Positions 1 through 10,204 of a stretch of 24,072 nt of DNA are shown piece after piece (positions within the stretch are counted from its first letter, which is position 1; every line of letters starts with the position of its first letter). The position numbers were made by a program, and so were the translations under genes. Where the stretch lies: positions 1-24,072 of the forward strand of contig BDIP01000239.1 in the NCBI GenBank assembly GCA_003568945.1, given 5' to 3'. The notes under the pieces are model-generated. The model was not told the DNA's origin. It worked only from the letters and a program-made list of their open reading frames with translations, and did not search any database. This DNA comes from Kipferlia bialata (taxonomy: Eukaryota > Fornicata).

Positions 1-48
<48 letters not shown>

Positions 49-55
49 GAGAGAG
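1..55. repeat. (GA)n microsatellite
   Basis: A nearly pure GA dinucleotide run at the left edge, broken by two GACA units. On the strand of the overlapping minus-strand gene it reads as a CT run, just after a donor-like GTACTC at 53-58. It therefore lies inside an intron of the hydrolase gene that continues beyond the window. Confidence 0.9.
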
Positions 56-58
56 TAC

Positions 59-543
59 CTTGGGTCCACGGCACTGTCCAGGGCCGTGTCCATATATCTG
101 AATATATGATACATACACTTTATATATACCAGTATCAGTATCATCACTGACATATACTCATTACTGATATATATACCTTGGGTCCACCTCACTGTCCAGG
201 GCTGTGTCCTCTGCCATCTCATGCAGCATGGCATCTGGGGGTGAGGGTATAGAGGTACATACACAAGTATATCCATATACACAAGTATATACATATACAA
301 GTATATATATACACCTTCAGGAATGTATGGTTTGTAAGGTATATATGTCTTGCGTCAACTCATGCAGCATGGCATCTGGGGGTGGGGATAAATGTATATG
401 TATGTATATAATTGGATATTAATTTGTATATATACTCTACGCCTCATGCAGTGGCATCTGGGGTGAAGATAGATGGGTGTATACAGACAGATCTATAGGT
501 CCATATATATAGCCTGAACTTCGTGCAGCATGGCCCCTGGGGA
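59..543 (-). repeat. partial tandem copies of exon 234-177 edges
   Basis: The acceptor side of the exon ending at 234 (219-240, plus-strand reading tcatgcagcatggcatctgg) recurs at 359-380, 443-465 and 519-543. Each copy keeps a CCCCAG 3' splice site on the sense strand. The donor side (177-208) recurs once at 59-90, with the following GTA donor. Spacers are TA-rich and unrelated. These look like local duplications of exon-intron borders. Which copies are spliced is unknown. Confidence 0.85.
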
Positions 544-1239
544 TGGATATATACATATGGGTGTAACAAATGTATATATATTACTGCAAATTCTACGTCA
601 AGATAGAAGGAGAGGGACACAATGTATCTCTATGGATGTGTGAGAGAGTATGATAGAGGTGTGTACCTGGTCCAAAGTGATCACACATGCCCCTCATGTA
701 CTCAAAGATGGGCCGGTGGTCACGGGCAAGGTCATGGAACTGAGGTTAGAATGGAGAGAGAGAGAGAGAAAAAGCAAGGGCAATGTCGTGGAACTGAGGG
801 GTAGGAACGATGGAGAGAGAGAGAGAAAGCACAGGAAAACTGCACCCAGGACTCATAGGTCACATGAGAGTAACTGCAGAGGGGATAGAGTGGAGAACAT
901 ATTGGAGAGTGGAGATCAGTGAGTGGACTGACACCTGCTTCCCCTCTGCCATCAGGCCATGTAGAATAGAGTATTGACTGACCACTATATATACATTCTG
1001 GTGACTAATAGTACCAATATGGTACCGATATGATAACGTATGTCTCCCTGCCTCCCCTCTGCCCCCATCAGGCCATGTAAGACACAGAATCATAGCTAAT
1101 CGATAGTATACCTATATATATACAATGCTTACTGATACCTGCCTCCCCTCTGCCCCCATGAGGCCATGGCCCATCAGCCACCGCTTGAAGGCAGCCCACC
1201 TAGGGGGTGAGAGACAGAGATGGATGGTGCATAAATACT

Positions 1240-1276
<37 letters not shown>

Positions 1277-2362
1277 CTTGAAGCAGTTCATGGGGATGAG
1301 AGGTACACAATGTCAAATGCTGGAAGATCAGAGAGAGAGAGAGAGCAGGGGATGGAGACGAAAGGGACAAAGAGAGAGGGAGAGAAAGAGGAATGTAGAC
1401 GAAAGGGACAGAGAGAGAGAGAGAGAACAAGGGATGTAGACGAAAGGGACAGAGAGAGAGGGAGATACATACCTCCCTGGCCCCTCTGGGTCGTATTCTG
1501 CCAGGAAGGATACGCTGGACAGCAGCATCTTGCGCCACATCTTGACCTTGCCGGTGTTGGCCTGGACCTAGGGTGGGAATAGAAATAGATAGCCACAGGT
1601 ATATATCAGAATACACATAGACAGAAGCTGTATATAGATGTATATCAATCTATATACAGGAGTATAGTGTGAAGCTATGTGTATATACAGAGGAACAGAG
1701 TAGATAGTCGCACCCCAATCTAGAAACGTATGGAGAGTTACAAACACAAGATATAGACATGTCATATGTGTGCATATGAACCCGCACCTCCTCACTCTTG
1801 GGCAGCGATGGCTGGCCCTGCTTGAGCCCCAGCTCATTGGACAAGGGCCTGGGCAGGTAGGGGACCCGGAGGCCAAGGGCACTCACTCTGTCCTGGGATG
1901 TGAGTCAATAAACAATGAGTCATACGCACAAAATTCACACATACATACACATCATGATGATCCAACCTGTGTCAGGGGGTGCGTGGCCACTGCCATGGCG
2001 TAGTGCGCCCCTAGGCTCCCTCCCCAGAAGCAGAAGGGTACATCCACCCCCTCTGCCTCTAGGACAGGTAGGAGGTCAGTCTCGGGCCAGTCAGCCACGC
2101 AGTGCCCGAACTGGGGGCTGGAGTGGCCGAGGGAGGGGAAGGATATGGTGATGTAGCGTATGTTGAGCCTCTCCAATGCCTCAGTATGACTGGACAGAGT
2201 AGGCATCAGACACCCGGCCACATAGGCACTCACAAGCACAGTGGCATCGGGCAAGGTGCTGCCACACACAGAGTACTCCACAACACGCCCATCGGCTACA
2301 ACCACGTACTGTCCCCCGCCCTCCTCGATGGCGGCTATCCTGGCGTCGTGGGAGAGGTTCAT
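59..2362 (-). CDS. alpha/beta-hydrolase, multi-exon, 3' end off the window
   Basis: Alpha/beta-hydrolase fold protein; substrate unknown. The first exon (2362-1967, ATG at 2362, 132 codons) ends with a nucleophile elbow WGGSLG, with the likely catalytic Ser at residue 116. It also has the typical preceding strand ITISFPSLGHSSP near residues 71-83. Further exons that keep phase across GT-AG introns are 1892-1788, 1567-1473 (VQANTGKVKMWRKMLLSS), 1199-1139 (WAAFKRWLMGHGLMG), 739-667 (FHDLARDHRPIFEYMRG), 234-177 (DAMLHEMAEDTALDSEVDP) and possibly 97-59, a 13-codon in-frame near-repeat of the previous exon. The exon between 1473 and 1199, around 1310-1270, could not be framed with confidence. The catalytic His would lie beyond the left edge or in that unresolved part. 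Introns are stuffed with GA/CT repeats and partial exon copies. Family call is good; the exact 3' exons are uncertain. Confidence 0.75.
724..825 (-). repeat. two copies of an exon 3' splice-site edge plus GA tract
   Basis: Positions about 724-770 and 778-825 are a diverged direct duplication: gggcaaggtcatggaactga versus gggcaatgtcgtggaactga, each followed by an ATGGAGAGAG-type tract. The first copy is the start of the hydrolase exon 739-667 with its CAG acceptor. The second is a decayed upstream copy with the same acceptor. Confidence 0.8.
935..1168 (-). repeat. three copies of an exon 5' splice-site edge
   Basis: The donor end of the hydrolase exon 1199-1139 (plus-strand 1139-1168) is repeated downstream in the sense direction at 1048-1077 and 935-961. 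All three share the core cccctctgcc and the block ggccatg. The most distal copy keeps a GTGTCA donor; the middle one has lost its GT. Confidence 0.85.
1351..1450. repeat. 41-bp tandem repeat, three units
   Basis: A core close to gatgtagacgaaagggac starts at 1351, 1392 and 1433, a constant 41-bp period, embedded in GA dinucleotide tracts. It sits in a hydrolase intron just downstream (sense) of exon 1567-1473. It does not match a nearby exon. Confidence 0.85.
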
Positions 2363-2629
2363 TGTATGTGATATGGAGACAATACTCTATCGGTGTTCAG
2401 AACCCTACACCCTTTTATGTTTTTTGACGTGAAACCAAATCAAGATTGTCAGATCAAAGATTCGCGTACCCTGCTGTTTCTAACCACGGACCCTCTCTTT
2501 CCCATGCCCTATTGGACAACGTCATCACTGGATCATCCAGTTACTCCAGTTCTCACACTGTAGAGGTCCGGATTCCTTTCCCAATAGGAAGCTCCCATGC
2601 ATCATCCATATTGATGCCCTCACTGTAGT
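2363..2629. other. spacer between divergent genes
   Basis: 267 bp between the hydrolase start codon (minus, 2362) and the proposed start of the membrane-protein gene (plus, 2630). I see no recognisable promoter element or RNA gene. It presumably holds both promoters and 5' UTRs. Confidence 0.4.
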
Positions 2630-5122
2630 ATGGTCAGTCTCCTGGGTCTGTATGGTATACGTCAATCACCCTCTCTCTAGGGTCTGTCTTAGAGCCTACG
2701 GTACTGGCTGTGCATGATGGGGCACCCGCGATGGTACACACAGCCCCAGATGTTGGAGAGGTGCGTCTATACCTATATCTAGTGTATGCTAGCCACTCTG
2801 GACAGCCCTTAGTACTCTGTAGATACACTGTAGTATTGGACACCCCACTCATATTGTACCTACCCACAGGCACTTCGACCTCATCAAGTATGCCCTGCTT
2901 GCATACATTGTCAGTGTCACAGTGCTAGTGCTCCAGACACTCCTCTCCCTTGTAGGTTATAGCCCGAACTGGCACCCTGTGACTAACCTGCTACTTAGGG
3001 TGGGTCTCTTCTGGCTACCAGCGTATGAGGCATACTTTGCTGGTGCCTTACTGTCCCTAGTCATGACAGAGTCTACCAAGAGGTGTCAGAGCAGGGTGGA
3101 GTATTCCCCCACTGAGCTGCCAGTCTCTAGGGACGCTGGGTCTCCGCAGCTCAGTGAGTCTAGTTATGACCTGGGGAACGTGGAGCGGTAAGTATGCAGC
3201 ACTGTCTCATGGTCATAGTGTATGGAAATCTCCTCATCCTTCAGACATATCATGAGTCTACCCATTGAGGGGTATGGACTCATGGTACTCTCTCTGTTAA
3301 TCAGAGACATCACCATGTTAGTATGCGGTCAGTCCACCCCAGCTTGGGTATTCAGTATCTTCACCACTACTGCACTCGCTGGACTCTCTGCCTCCACTGT
3401 ATACATGATGTATGTCATGATGACCATGCAACTGGGGGATGTGGCTATAGCAAACACAGTCTTCGACGCCCTTCTTCACAGTGGGTGTGAGAACAAGCAC
3501 ATGTGCCGCTGCCTTGTCAGGCCGGCATTCCAGGTACATTCACTGCGAGTATGTATATATGTGTGTATTTCTAACCTAGACATATTGCTCCTAGATGTGT
3601 TTATCACCATAATCCAGGTCTGGAGCATCCTTTCTCTCATGGCCACTCTAAGTGTCACCCTACCATGGTGCCTGAGGGGTATAGACCCTATGCGAGATAG
3701 CATGGCCCCCCAGACTGCCTCTCTCCCCCTCCACATCCTCTATGTGTTTGTTGCCCTGTTCCTCCCCTGCATGCCAGACCCTTTAGTACATGGCCTGTGT
3801 CTGTGGGTGGCATCGCCAGAGGGGGCAGCGACAGTGGCCAAAGAGGTTAGAGAATGTATCGTGTAGCAGAGTGTAGTTATGTATGCTACTTTGACTCACC
3901 CACCCAGGTCTGCCCCTCCTACTCAGGTGCCGCCTCCCGTCTCCATGCGTACCTTAGATGGGTATTGGTAGATGCAGACTTTGACAAGAGACCCCCAGTC
4001 CCTGTGGCAGAGGTCAGTATCACATTGCTTAGTGTTAGTTTAGCTTACGCTCATTATGTTACTAAATCTATCTCTCAAGGTGACAGTCTCACCCCAGATA
4101 TTCGACCTGATGGTGGGCGAGGAGGGTGCCTCTTTGGAGTCATATCGGATACACAGGAGGCGGCACCTGTCCATATGTATGTGTACTGCTATAGCAAGAT
4201 ATATGTACCGGTACTGACACCTTAGGCATGTTCCCAAGTATGGGTGCTCCTGTTGTGTCAGCTGGTGGGCTCACATTAATCACCATAGCACTAAAGCTCC
4301 CCAAGCGATACAGAGACAGACTGTTTCAGCACCTAGTGTCACGAGAGAGGTCTCTACGGCTCAGGTCAGTGAGTAGAGTACATAATGTGATTCCGCTGTT
4401 CATACTTGTAACTGTAGAAAGTGGCTCCGACAGACTCGTTTCGTCGCCCCCTACTCATCCGCCCTCCATCCACCTCTGGACGCGCTGTCCCTCAATGACA
4501 CTGGTCTAGCAGTCCATAGCGGGTACAAGCTGATGCAGAAACTACTCGATGACATGCTGCATGAGGTTTCTGTGTCACACTTCCACACGGCAGTCAAGCT
4601 ATGCGCCTTTCACCTTGGGACAGGATTGGTACTCTCACATACTACGTACAGACAGCCATGCACACCGGCAGAGGTAGAGGACACCAGGTGGCTTCCCATT
4701 GCCATGACCAGTAGACTGGAGGCGGTCACATACCCACCAATGCCGGTACCTATACCTCCACCAATGAGGAAGACCTTGATGTTCCCACCTGTAGCTGCCC
4801 CTCCGATGGGAGCCCTGGCTAGATGTCTGCAGGTAAGACATAAACGACATGGACTGAAGGAATTATTGAAGTATACTATGTAATGCTACCATAACTGACA
4901 CAGGCTCCGTTTCTCACGTTCAACCAGGAGAAGTACTCCCTAGTTACTCTGCAGTGGTTCAGAACCCATCAGATGCCTCTCAATGTATGTGACTCCTAGA
5001 AAGAACTCGTGATGTATCCTGTAGTAGACACGTCTTCACTCACGACTCTTTAGCATGTGTATCTCTTCCATATCCCCGACAACAGTCTAAAACAGCCTGG
5101 AACACTGGTCTATCAACAATGA
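2630..5122 (+). CDS. uncharacterised multi-pass membrane protein, 11 exons
   Basis: Product not recognised. Exons that keep phase: 2630-2654, 2681-2783, 2870-3187, 3245-3533, 3618-3845, 3908-4012, 4080-4176, 4226-4364, 4418-4832, 4904-4984, 5054-5122 (TGA), giving 622 aa. Hydrophobic segments at about residues 41-62, 76-101, 150-167, 172-199, 238-256, 274-300 and 385-400 predict a polytopic membrane protein. A Ser-rich polar loop follows the second segment. The rest is soluble, with a Pro/Met-rich patch (YPPMPVPIPPPMRK). Donors are GTATGT, GTAAGT, GTCAGT or similar; introns are 26-86 nt. The start is the first ATG in frame with exon 2. Alternative: splicing into 5086 instead of 5054 keeps an open frame to 5200 and could fuse this gene to the next one. 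Coding status is firm; ends are less so. Confidence 0.65.
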
Positions 5123-5277
5123 CCACAGACACAGCCAGACACACAGCTAGGTGCGGTATTCTCCCCAACTGTCTGATTAGTCTATCGACAGCAGAAATCT
5201 GTATGTATTCAGTATCCGTAGTGTAGTATCATACGACGTCTGTACTATTAGAGATCTGACCAAGCTTTGTGGAGAAT

Positions 5278-7729
5278 ATGCATCGAAAGGACATCCGTGA
5301 CTCAGTGTATGCAGTGGGTCTAGCTAGTTTCAATAGTGACGCCAAGACAAAGGTGGGGTGTTTAACAACACTACTTCAATCTATCTGAATGGAGTCTCCA
5401 GTCTCCTCTTCGGGACCTCAGGAACGGGTTTGGATATGAGCCACTATTCCCACCCACGACTGGAGATATGTCCTTTTTGATGTTGGGTCTCTGTATTCTC
5501 CAGTATCAGACCTTCTTAGAATACAGGCTTAGTAAGCTTACTCACAATGCAGATTGTGACGCCTTACTCCTTCGGGCAATTTGTCGACTTAAGAGCCTCC
5601 GATGGAACACCATTACACACATATGGTGAGTGTAGTCGTGAATTCAGTTTTCTAGTCAGACTGATATTCGTGTTCATGATCATACCTGATCAGGCATCCT
5701 CACATCTAGGTTGTACCACCCTCTACAACTTCAGACTGCATCTTAAGGCCCTGGGATACACGTTCTCTAAGAGCATTGACCCGCACCGTTCATGCTACCA
5801 CTATTCTGACCGTAGTACTAGGAGTGGGGAAGAGAGTAGTGACTCTGGCAGCCTAGTCAAGTACATTGTACAGGACACAGACCCTCTTAGTATTACACCT
5901 GACGTCCTGTTGCCATCGGAAACGGACCTGTCTTCTCCATCCAACACAGTGCCATCCTTGCCGCATTCTCTGTTTGTGAACCCCATTCGCATATGTAGCA
6001 ACACCCAGAGAAAGGACTTTGTATACATCTACCAGACACTGTTAGCGTCCAGCAGCACTAGGTGGGGTGACATCTTTGTTATATGGTTCAACTACCTTAC
6101 TTGTGATGATCGTCCCCCTGTGACTACTATTATTTTGCACGTCCACTTCTGTTCTATATATAGCTATTTCTCAACTCATGCAACAGATGCTGTCTTGCAG
6201 TTGTATAGCTCAAGTAGTATGTCTATTTATCATAGACTTTTGTTATAGTATAGCAAGTATAACTCTCTCCTTCTCTATATAACACTCCCACCCCAGGCAC
6301 TCCATGCAGCAGATGCTGTCTGACGTCCAATACGACACCAGACTATTGATGCATGCCACACACGGATACGGACTCCCGGCTGCTGCAGTCTACCTATTCA
6401 TATGCTCGGGACTACAGGCCACAGGGGTGGCATTGCAGGTGGATACGCATTCATACATCACCAATGCCTAGTGGGTACTCCTCACTCCATTAACCTCTAG
6501 GCATATCTGACATACACCCTATCCCTGGAGGGTATGTACCGTAACAGCCGTCGTCCCTTGTCGTCACAGCACTGTCTAGATACACTGTCCCTGGCCTACC
6601 ACCTAGCACACTCCGTGTCATCAAGCGCTCAGGGTGGTATGTATATGAATAACCACCAGGTGGGTATAAGTCCAACATGTTAGGAAGTCTGAACTGGGTT
6701 AGAAACCTTTGCAGGTTGATTCTCAAGAGTCAGGTTCTAACGCTGCAGTTACTTTACATATTCGTGGCCTGTGTGGCGCTCGGCCTCGAGACTAGTACCG
6801 GTACATATGACGGCAGGGTGTCCACACCCTCATGTCTACACAGGGGAGAGGCGCAATTGAGCCACGCAGCAGGGTGGGTATACTTCTACTCGATACGTCA
6901 TCCTAATGAAACTGTTGTTTGAGTTGACGTTCTCAGAACGTTACTCTCACATGCAGGCTCGCATTGGTAGTGGCTAAGCAGTGTGGTGTGCTCGAATACT
7001 TGCCCCTGGGGTCAAAGGATATCATAAGGGATTTGGTCACAGCTTCGTCCGGTAGAGGTGTCTGTGGCCTTGCAATTGAGGTATGGGTGGTATTTGTGTT
7101 AGCGGTTAGGAAGACTCTTACGAGCAGGTCCAAGCCATGTGTCTATGGTTCGAAAGTCTTTCTGAAGACGATAGGGCAGAAGTGCTGTTTGGAGCGCCTG
7201 AGGTGAGAAGAAGTTGTGTCTATACCTCTTTAGCAGTAAGTGTAACTCTATGACACTCTCTTCAGCGATGGCTGTCCTACTTTACCCTATCAGGTTGAAT
7301 CCACGCTCCCCTCGTGTATATCGTTCCCATACAGTGTGCTGTCCCGGGTCCAGACGGTGCTGAAGAGGGCTATCATGGCTATGGCAGTTAGTGTGCACTG
7401 TGGATCACACAGAGAGGTCCTAGGGTACGTTCTGTAATCATGTACAGATCAATTCTCCTACAAAACAGGTCAGTTAATAGCTGGTCATAGTTATCAATAC
7501 TCTAGGAATATAGGTTTCCCTGACACATAGCTGGATCGAGAGTGAGAAACAAGCGAACGAAGTACACAACCATGCCTACGGAACAGGCATAGAGTGGTTA
7601 GAGTGTGGTGGGTCATGCCGACACACATACACCGCAGCTAGATACAACCCCCTAAAGATACAACTGGCGAGACTGGCAAGGATTCTCAACCTAAAGAACC
7701 TGGTAACATTGCTGGAGAGCTTAGAATAG
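5278..7729 (+). CDS. uncharacterised membrane-associated protein, 10 exons
   Basis: Product not recognised. Phase-consistent exons: 5278-5352, 5402-5625, 5648-6061, 6297-6438, 6501-6659, 6749-6873, 6957-7080, 7128-7202, 7294-7424, 7531-7729 (TAG), 555 aa. Hydrophobic stretches occur around CFLVRLIFVFMIIP, GLPAAAVYLFICSGLQATG and LLYIFVACVALGL; the C-terminus is helical and Leu/Lys-rich (LKIQLARLARILNLKNL). The proposed intron 5626-5647 is only 22 nt. The ATG at 5278 is one choice. Alternatively exons 5086-5200, about 5225-5303 and 5429-5625 join it in frame to the upstream gene, making one protein of about 1200 aa. Similar composition and the 155-bp gap make fusion plausible. Its stop faces the HAD gene stop 203 bp away. 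Confidence 0.6.
6175..6321 (+). repeat. exon-edge copy inside the preceding intron
   Basis: The start of exon 6297-6438 (6300-6321, core gcagcagatgctgtct) is nearly repeated at 6175-6196 in the upstream intron, with one substitution and one indel over 22 bp. It is the same kind of exon-border copy seen in the hydrolase gene at the left end. Confidence 0.65.
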
Positions 7730-7932
7730 AGTATCACACTGCGAATGATTCACACTGTGAATTTCACAGTCAGTCTATGACTCATGAATAGTATATGATA
7801 TGTTCACTGTCCTGATGTCTAAGTCATACTGTCTTCTGCTACATACTCATTTGCAACTAGGAAGGCTCTCTGTCCTCCATACTAATGCAGACTTCGATGG
7901 AATGCCAACAACCTCTATCATCGATACTTAGC

Positions 7933-8819
7933 TCAGAGACTTGTAATAACCTCCTCCAATGAGTGTATCACCCTTTCCCTATCTGCATCTGCGTCTCTAC
8001 CGTCTCTCCTCTGCCACATGTACGGCATGCCACATGAAATAGCACCCTGGACGTCTGACTTGTAGCTGTCACCTACCATGAGGGTATTGGCAGGTGTCAC
8101 TCCTAACCGGTCACAGCACATTTGGAGGATAGCAGGGTCTGGCTTACGCAGCCCACACTCACATGAAAACACACACACGTCTACAACCTCTGATATACCC
8201 AGTGTGTGACATGGTGTTATGTAGGGAGTGGCTACATTAGACACCACACCCACCCTGATACCTTTCTCTCTCAGGGTGGATATAGTGGAGAGTGCATCTG
8301 GGTAGAGGGAGAGGCTGGATAGGTTGTTGCAGAGCCTCTCTTCCAGCTGGGCAGTCTCCACATCGCCGAGACCAATCTATCAGTCAGAGAGAGACACCTG
8401 TCATGTAATCTGTTGCACTCTGAAAGCGCTGAAGTGACCCATACAGATATGGGAGGAAGCTGAATACACACAACGAATATAGAGGACATTGTGTATACAT
8501 TCGCAATTCATTTTATGCTGCTGCTACATTGAGTAGTGTGTGTAAGTGGGGGGGGGGATAGATATATGTGTCATACACTGGGATTGAGAGGATAGAACAG
8601 TCAACATAGTGATACATATACAGATACAGCCATTACCTTAGTTGCATACTCTGCGAGAGTGTCTGTACGCTGTGTGAGTGCCATGTCTATGCACTCAGCC
8701 CTATCCATGTCAGCTCTATCCATGCCAGCCAGTGTCAGGTATGGGTCTACACTCAGTGTGGACCTGTCTATCAGAGTGCCGTACAGGTCAAACAGAACTG
8801 CCTCAATAGGCCTAGTCAT
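7933..8819 (-). CDS. HAD-superfamily hydrolase (subfamily IA-like), complete
   Basis: Haloacid-dehalogenase-fold hydrolase, 208 aa, the normal length for the family. Exons 8819-8637 and 8376-7933 join in phase 0 across a 260-nt intron (donor GTAATG, acceptor TAG). All four HAD motifs are visible: motif I FDLYGTLID with nucleophile Asp11; motif II VVSN with Ser107; motif III Lys139 in LRKPDP; motif IV GDSYKSD with Asp164 and Asp169. A helical cap lies between motifs I and II. The second motif I residue is Tyr13, not the Asp general acid of HAD phosphatases. Tyr here is found in 2-haloacid dehalogenases and some other family members, so the reaction cannot be named. The start ATG lies 121 bp from the kelch gene stop on the same strand. 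The intron holds a G9 run (C9 on sense). Confidence 0.9.
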
Positions 8820-8940
8820 TGCGGGTAGAAAGAGAACATCAGTGAAGACTATTGTTGAACCCTTATTCTCATCCTTACGTCTATTTCTTGACACAGCCTG
8901 TGTCACACAGTTTTGACGCAGTAGTGTGGGTATCATAGTT

Positions 8941-10204
8941 TTAGCGAGTGTCCCCAGTGTTGTCAGGAATACCCACTTCACCCGGTGTTACAACCCCCCA
9001 TATGTGTGGATACACCATATATTGGTCCAAGTGGGTTAGAGTGCCGGGGCCTGACTCAAAGGCCAGAGCAGGGAGGAATACCCCATAACTCAGGTTAAAG
9101 GGATAATTGTCTGGGAGGGAACGCCTCACCATCATCTCTCCGGATATTGTATCGTACAGCGTGTACCCGAGAGATATGTAGAATGAACCCGTGGCTGCTG
9201 GAGCAACCATGGACTTGTGGATTAAGAGGAATCGACCGAGAGCAACCAGATAGAGTGGAATCCCACCCTCTAGGAATGAGTATGTCTCTGGTGTCTGTGT
9301 CCATCCAGTGTCCCTATTGAAACTGACAATGCGACCATCACTGACACCATACACCCTGCCACCTATAGCAGGGAGACCAAGGGGGGTCCTAGGGAGTGTG
9401 GGAACTGGAATACTCAGCTTGATCCACCCTTATGTCTCTCTCCCCGGATCAAACACCCACAGCTCTGATATAACCTCATCAAGCCAACGACGAGGCCCTC
9501 TATGAGGGTGGTACTGCACTACCATGTATAACAACCCATCTAGGGTGAAAGACTGGTACTTAGAAGTGCTCTTGGAGGGGGGCAGAGGAACTGACAACTG
9601 CCTTGGGGCGTACTGTACGCCGCGTACACTGTAGCATCCAGGTCCAGTGCCCAGAAGGAATTGTCCCCATAGCCGTATAGTACGCTCCCTACATGGAACA
9701 GGTTCTGCCAGTGATTGTCTGACAGTATTAGAAGGAGAAGTATATGTATACTATACATACATGAATACATTGATACATGTATCACATATATCACATGCGG
9801 TACATGTGTATATGTGTATATGGACCACAGGCAAACAGAGACAATACGTAAGGGGCGGGTCACCCGACATTCACACATATATATATGAATGTGCATATAC
9901 ATATGTGTCTGAGTGTACTACCTGCCAGGTACTCATCTTGATGTACAGTGCCAATATCTGATGTAGAAAGAATTCTTGTGGAAACTGGAACACTAGGCTA
10001 TATATATCATACACATATACCTGCCAATAGCAGCTCCTGACGCACAGCGCCATCCTCTAGCAACTGATGTATCCAGAGACTCCTACTCCTGTGGGAGTCG
10101 GTAGCCAGGAGTACGGAGTTGTGACCGATATGGCCCAGGTATTCCAAGTCTTCCCTAGTGGTATTGGTGGCGCTGTGCCCACAGAACACAGAAGGCAGGG
10201 TCAT
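8941..10204 (-). CDS. kelch-type beta-propeller protein, possibly disrupted
   Basis: Kelch/beta-propeller repeats, probably a protein-interaction scaffold. Exons: 10204-10021 (ATG, phase 1 end), 9992-9922, 9704-9630, 9612-8941 (TAA), about 333 aa. Blade-like units include HVGSVLYGYGDNSFWALDL, FTLDGLLYMVVQYHP with LWVFDPGRET, and GGRVYGVSDGRIVSFNRD. Two oddities. The frame jumps between 9630 and 9612; the 17 nt between (gtgtacgcggcgtacag) begin GT and end AG, so this is either a minute intron or an indel. A TAA at 9432-9430 interrupts the blade LWVFDPGRET/GWIKL; a 39-nt GT..AG segment (9456-9418) could remove it but would also remove conserved blade residues. Further 5' exons may exist at 10434-10499. 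It could be a young pseudogene. Confidence 0.65.

Noticed and set aside
1351-1450. 41-bp tandem repeat considered as a CRISPR array
   Set aside because: Only three units, spacers are GA microsatellite, and it sits in an intron of a eukaryotic gene.
1239-1616. Long overlapping open frames through the GA tracts on both strands
   Set aside because: GA/CT repeats are open in several frames; the protein would be simple Arg/Glu or Ser/Leu repeats. Only the 1567-1473 exon has gene-like sequence.
5054-5122. ATGA overlap of a stop and a start (5119-5122) as translational coupling
   Set aside because: Coupling is a bacterial feature; here the open frame after the ATG is better explained as an alternative splice frame of the same gene.
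7148-7159. GGTTCGA resembling a tRNA B box
   Set aside because: It lies inside a coding exon, lacks the CC end of the box, and no A box or cloverleaf is found upstream.
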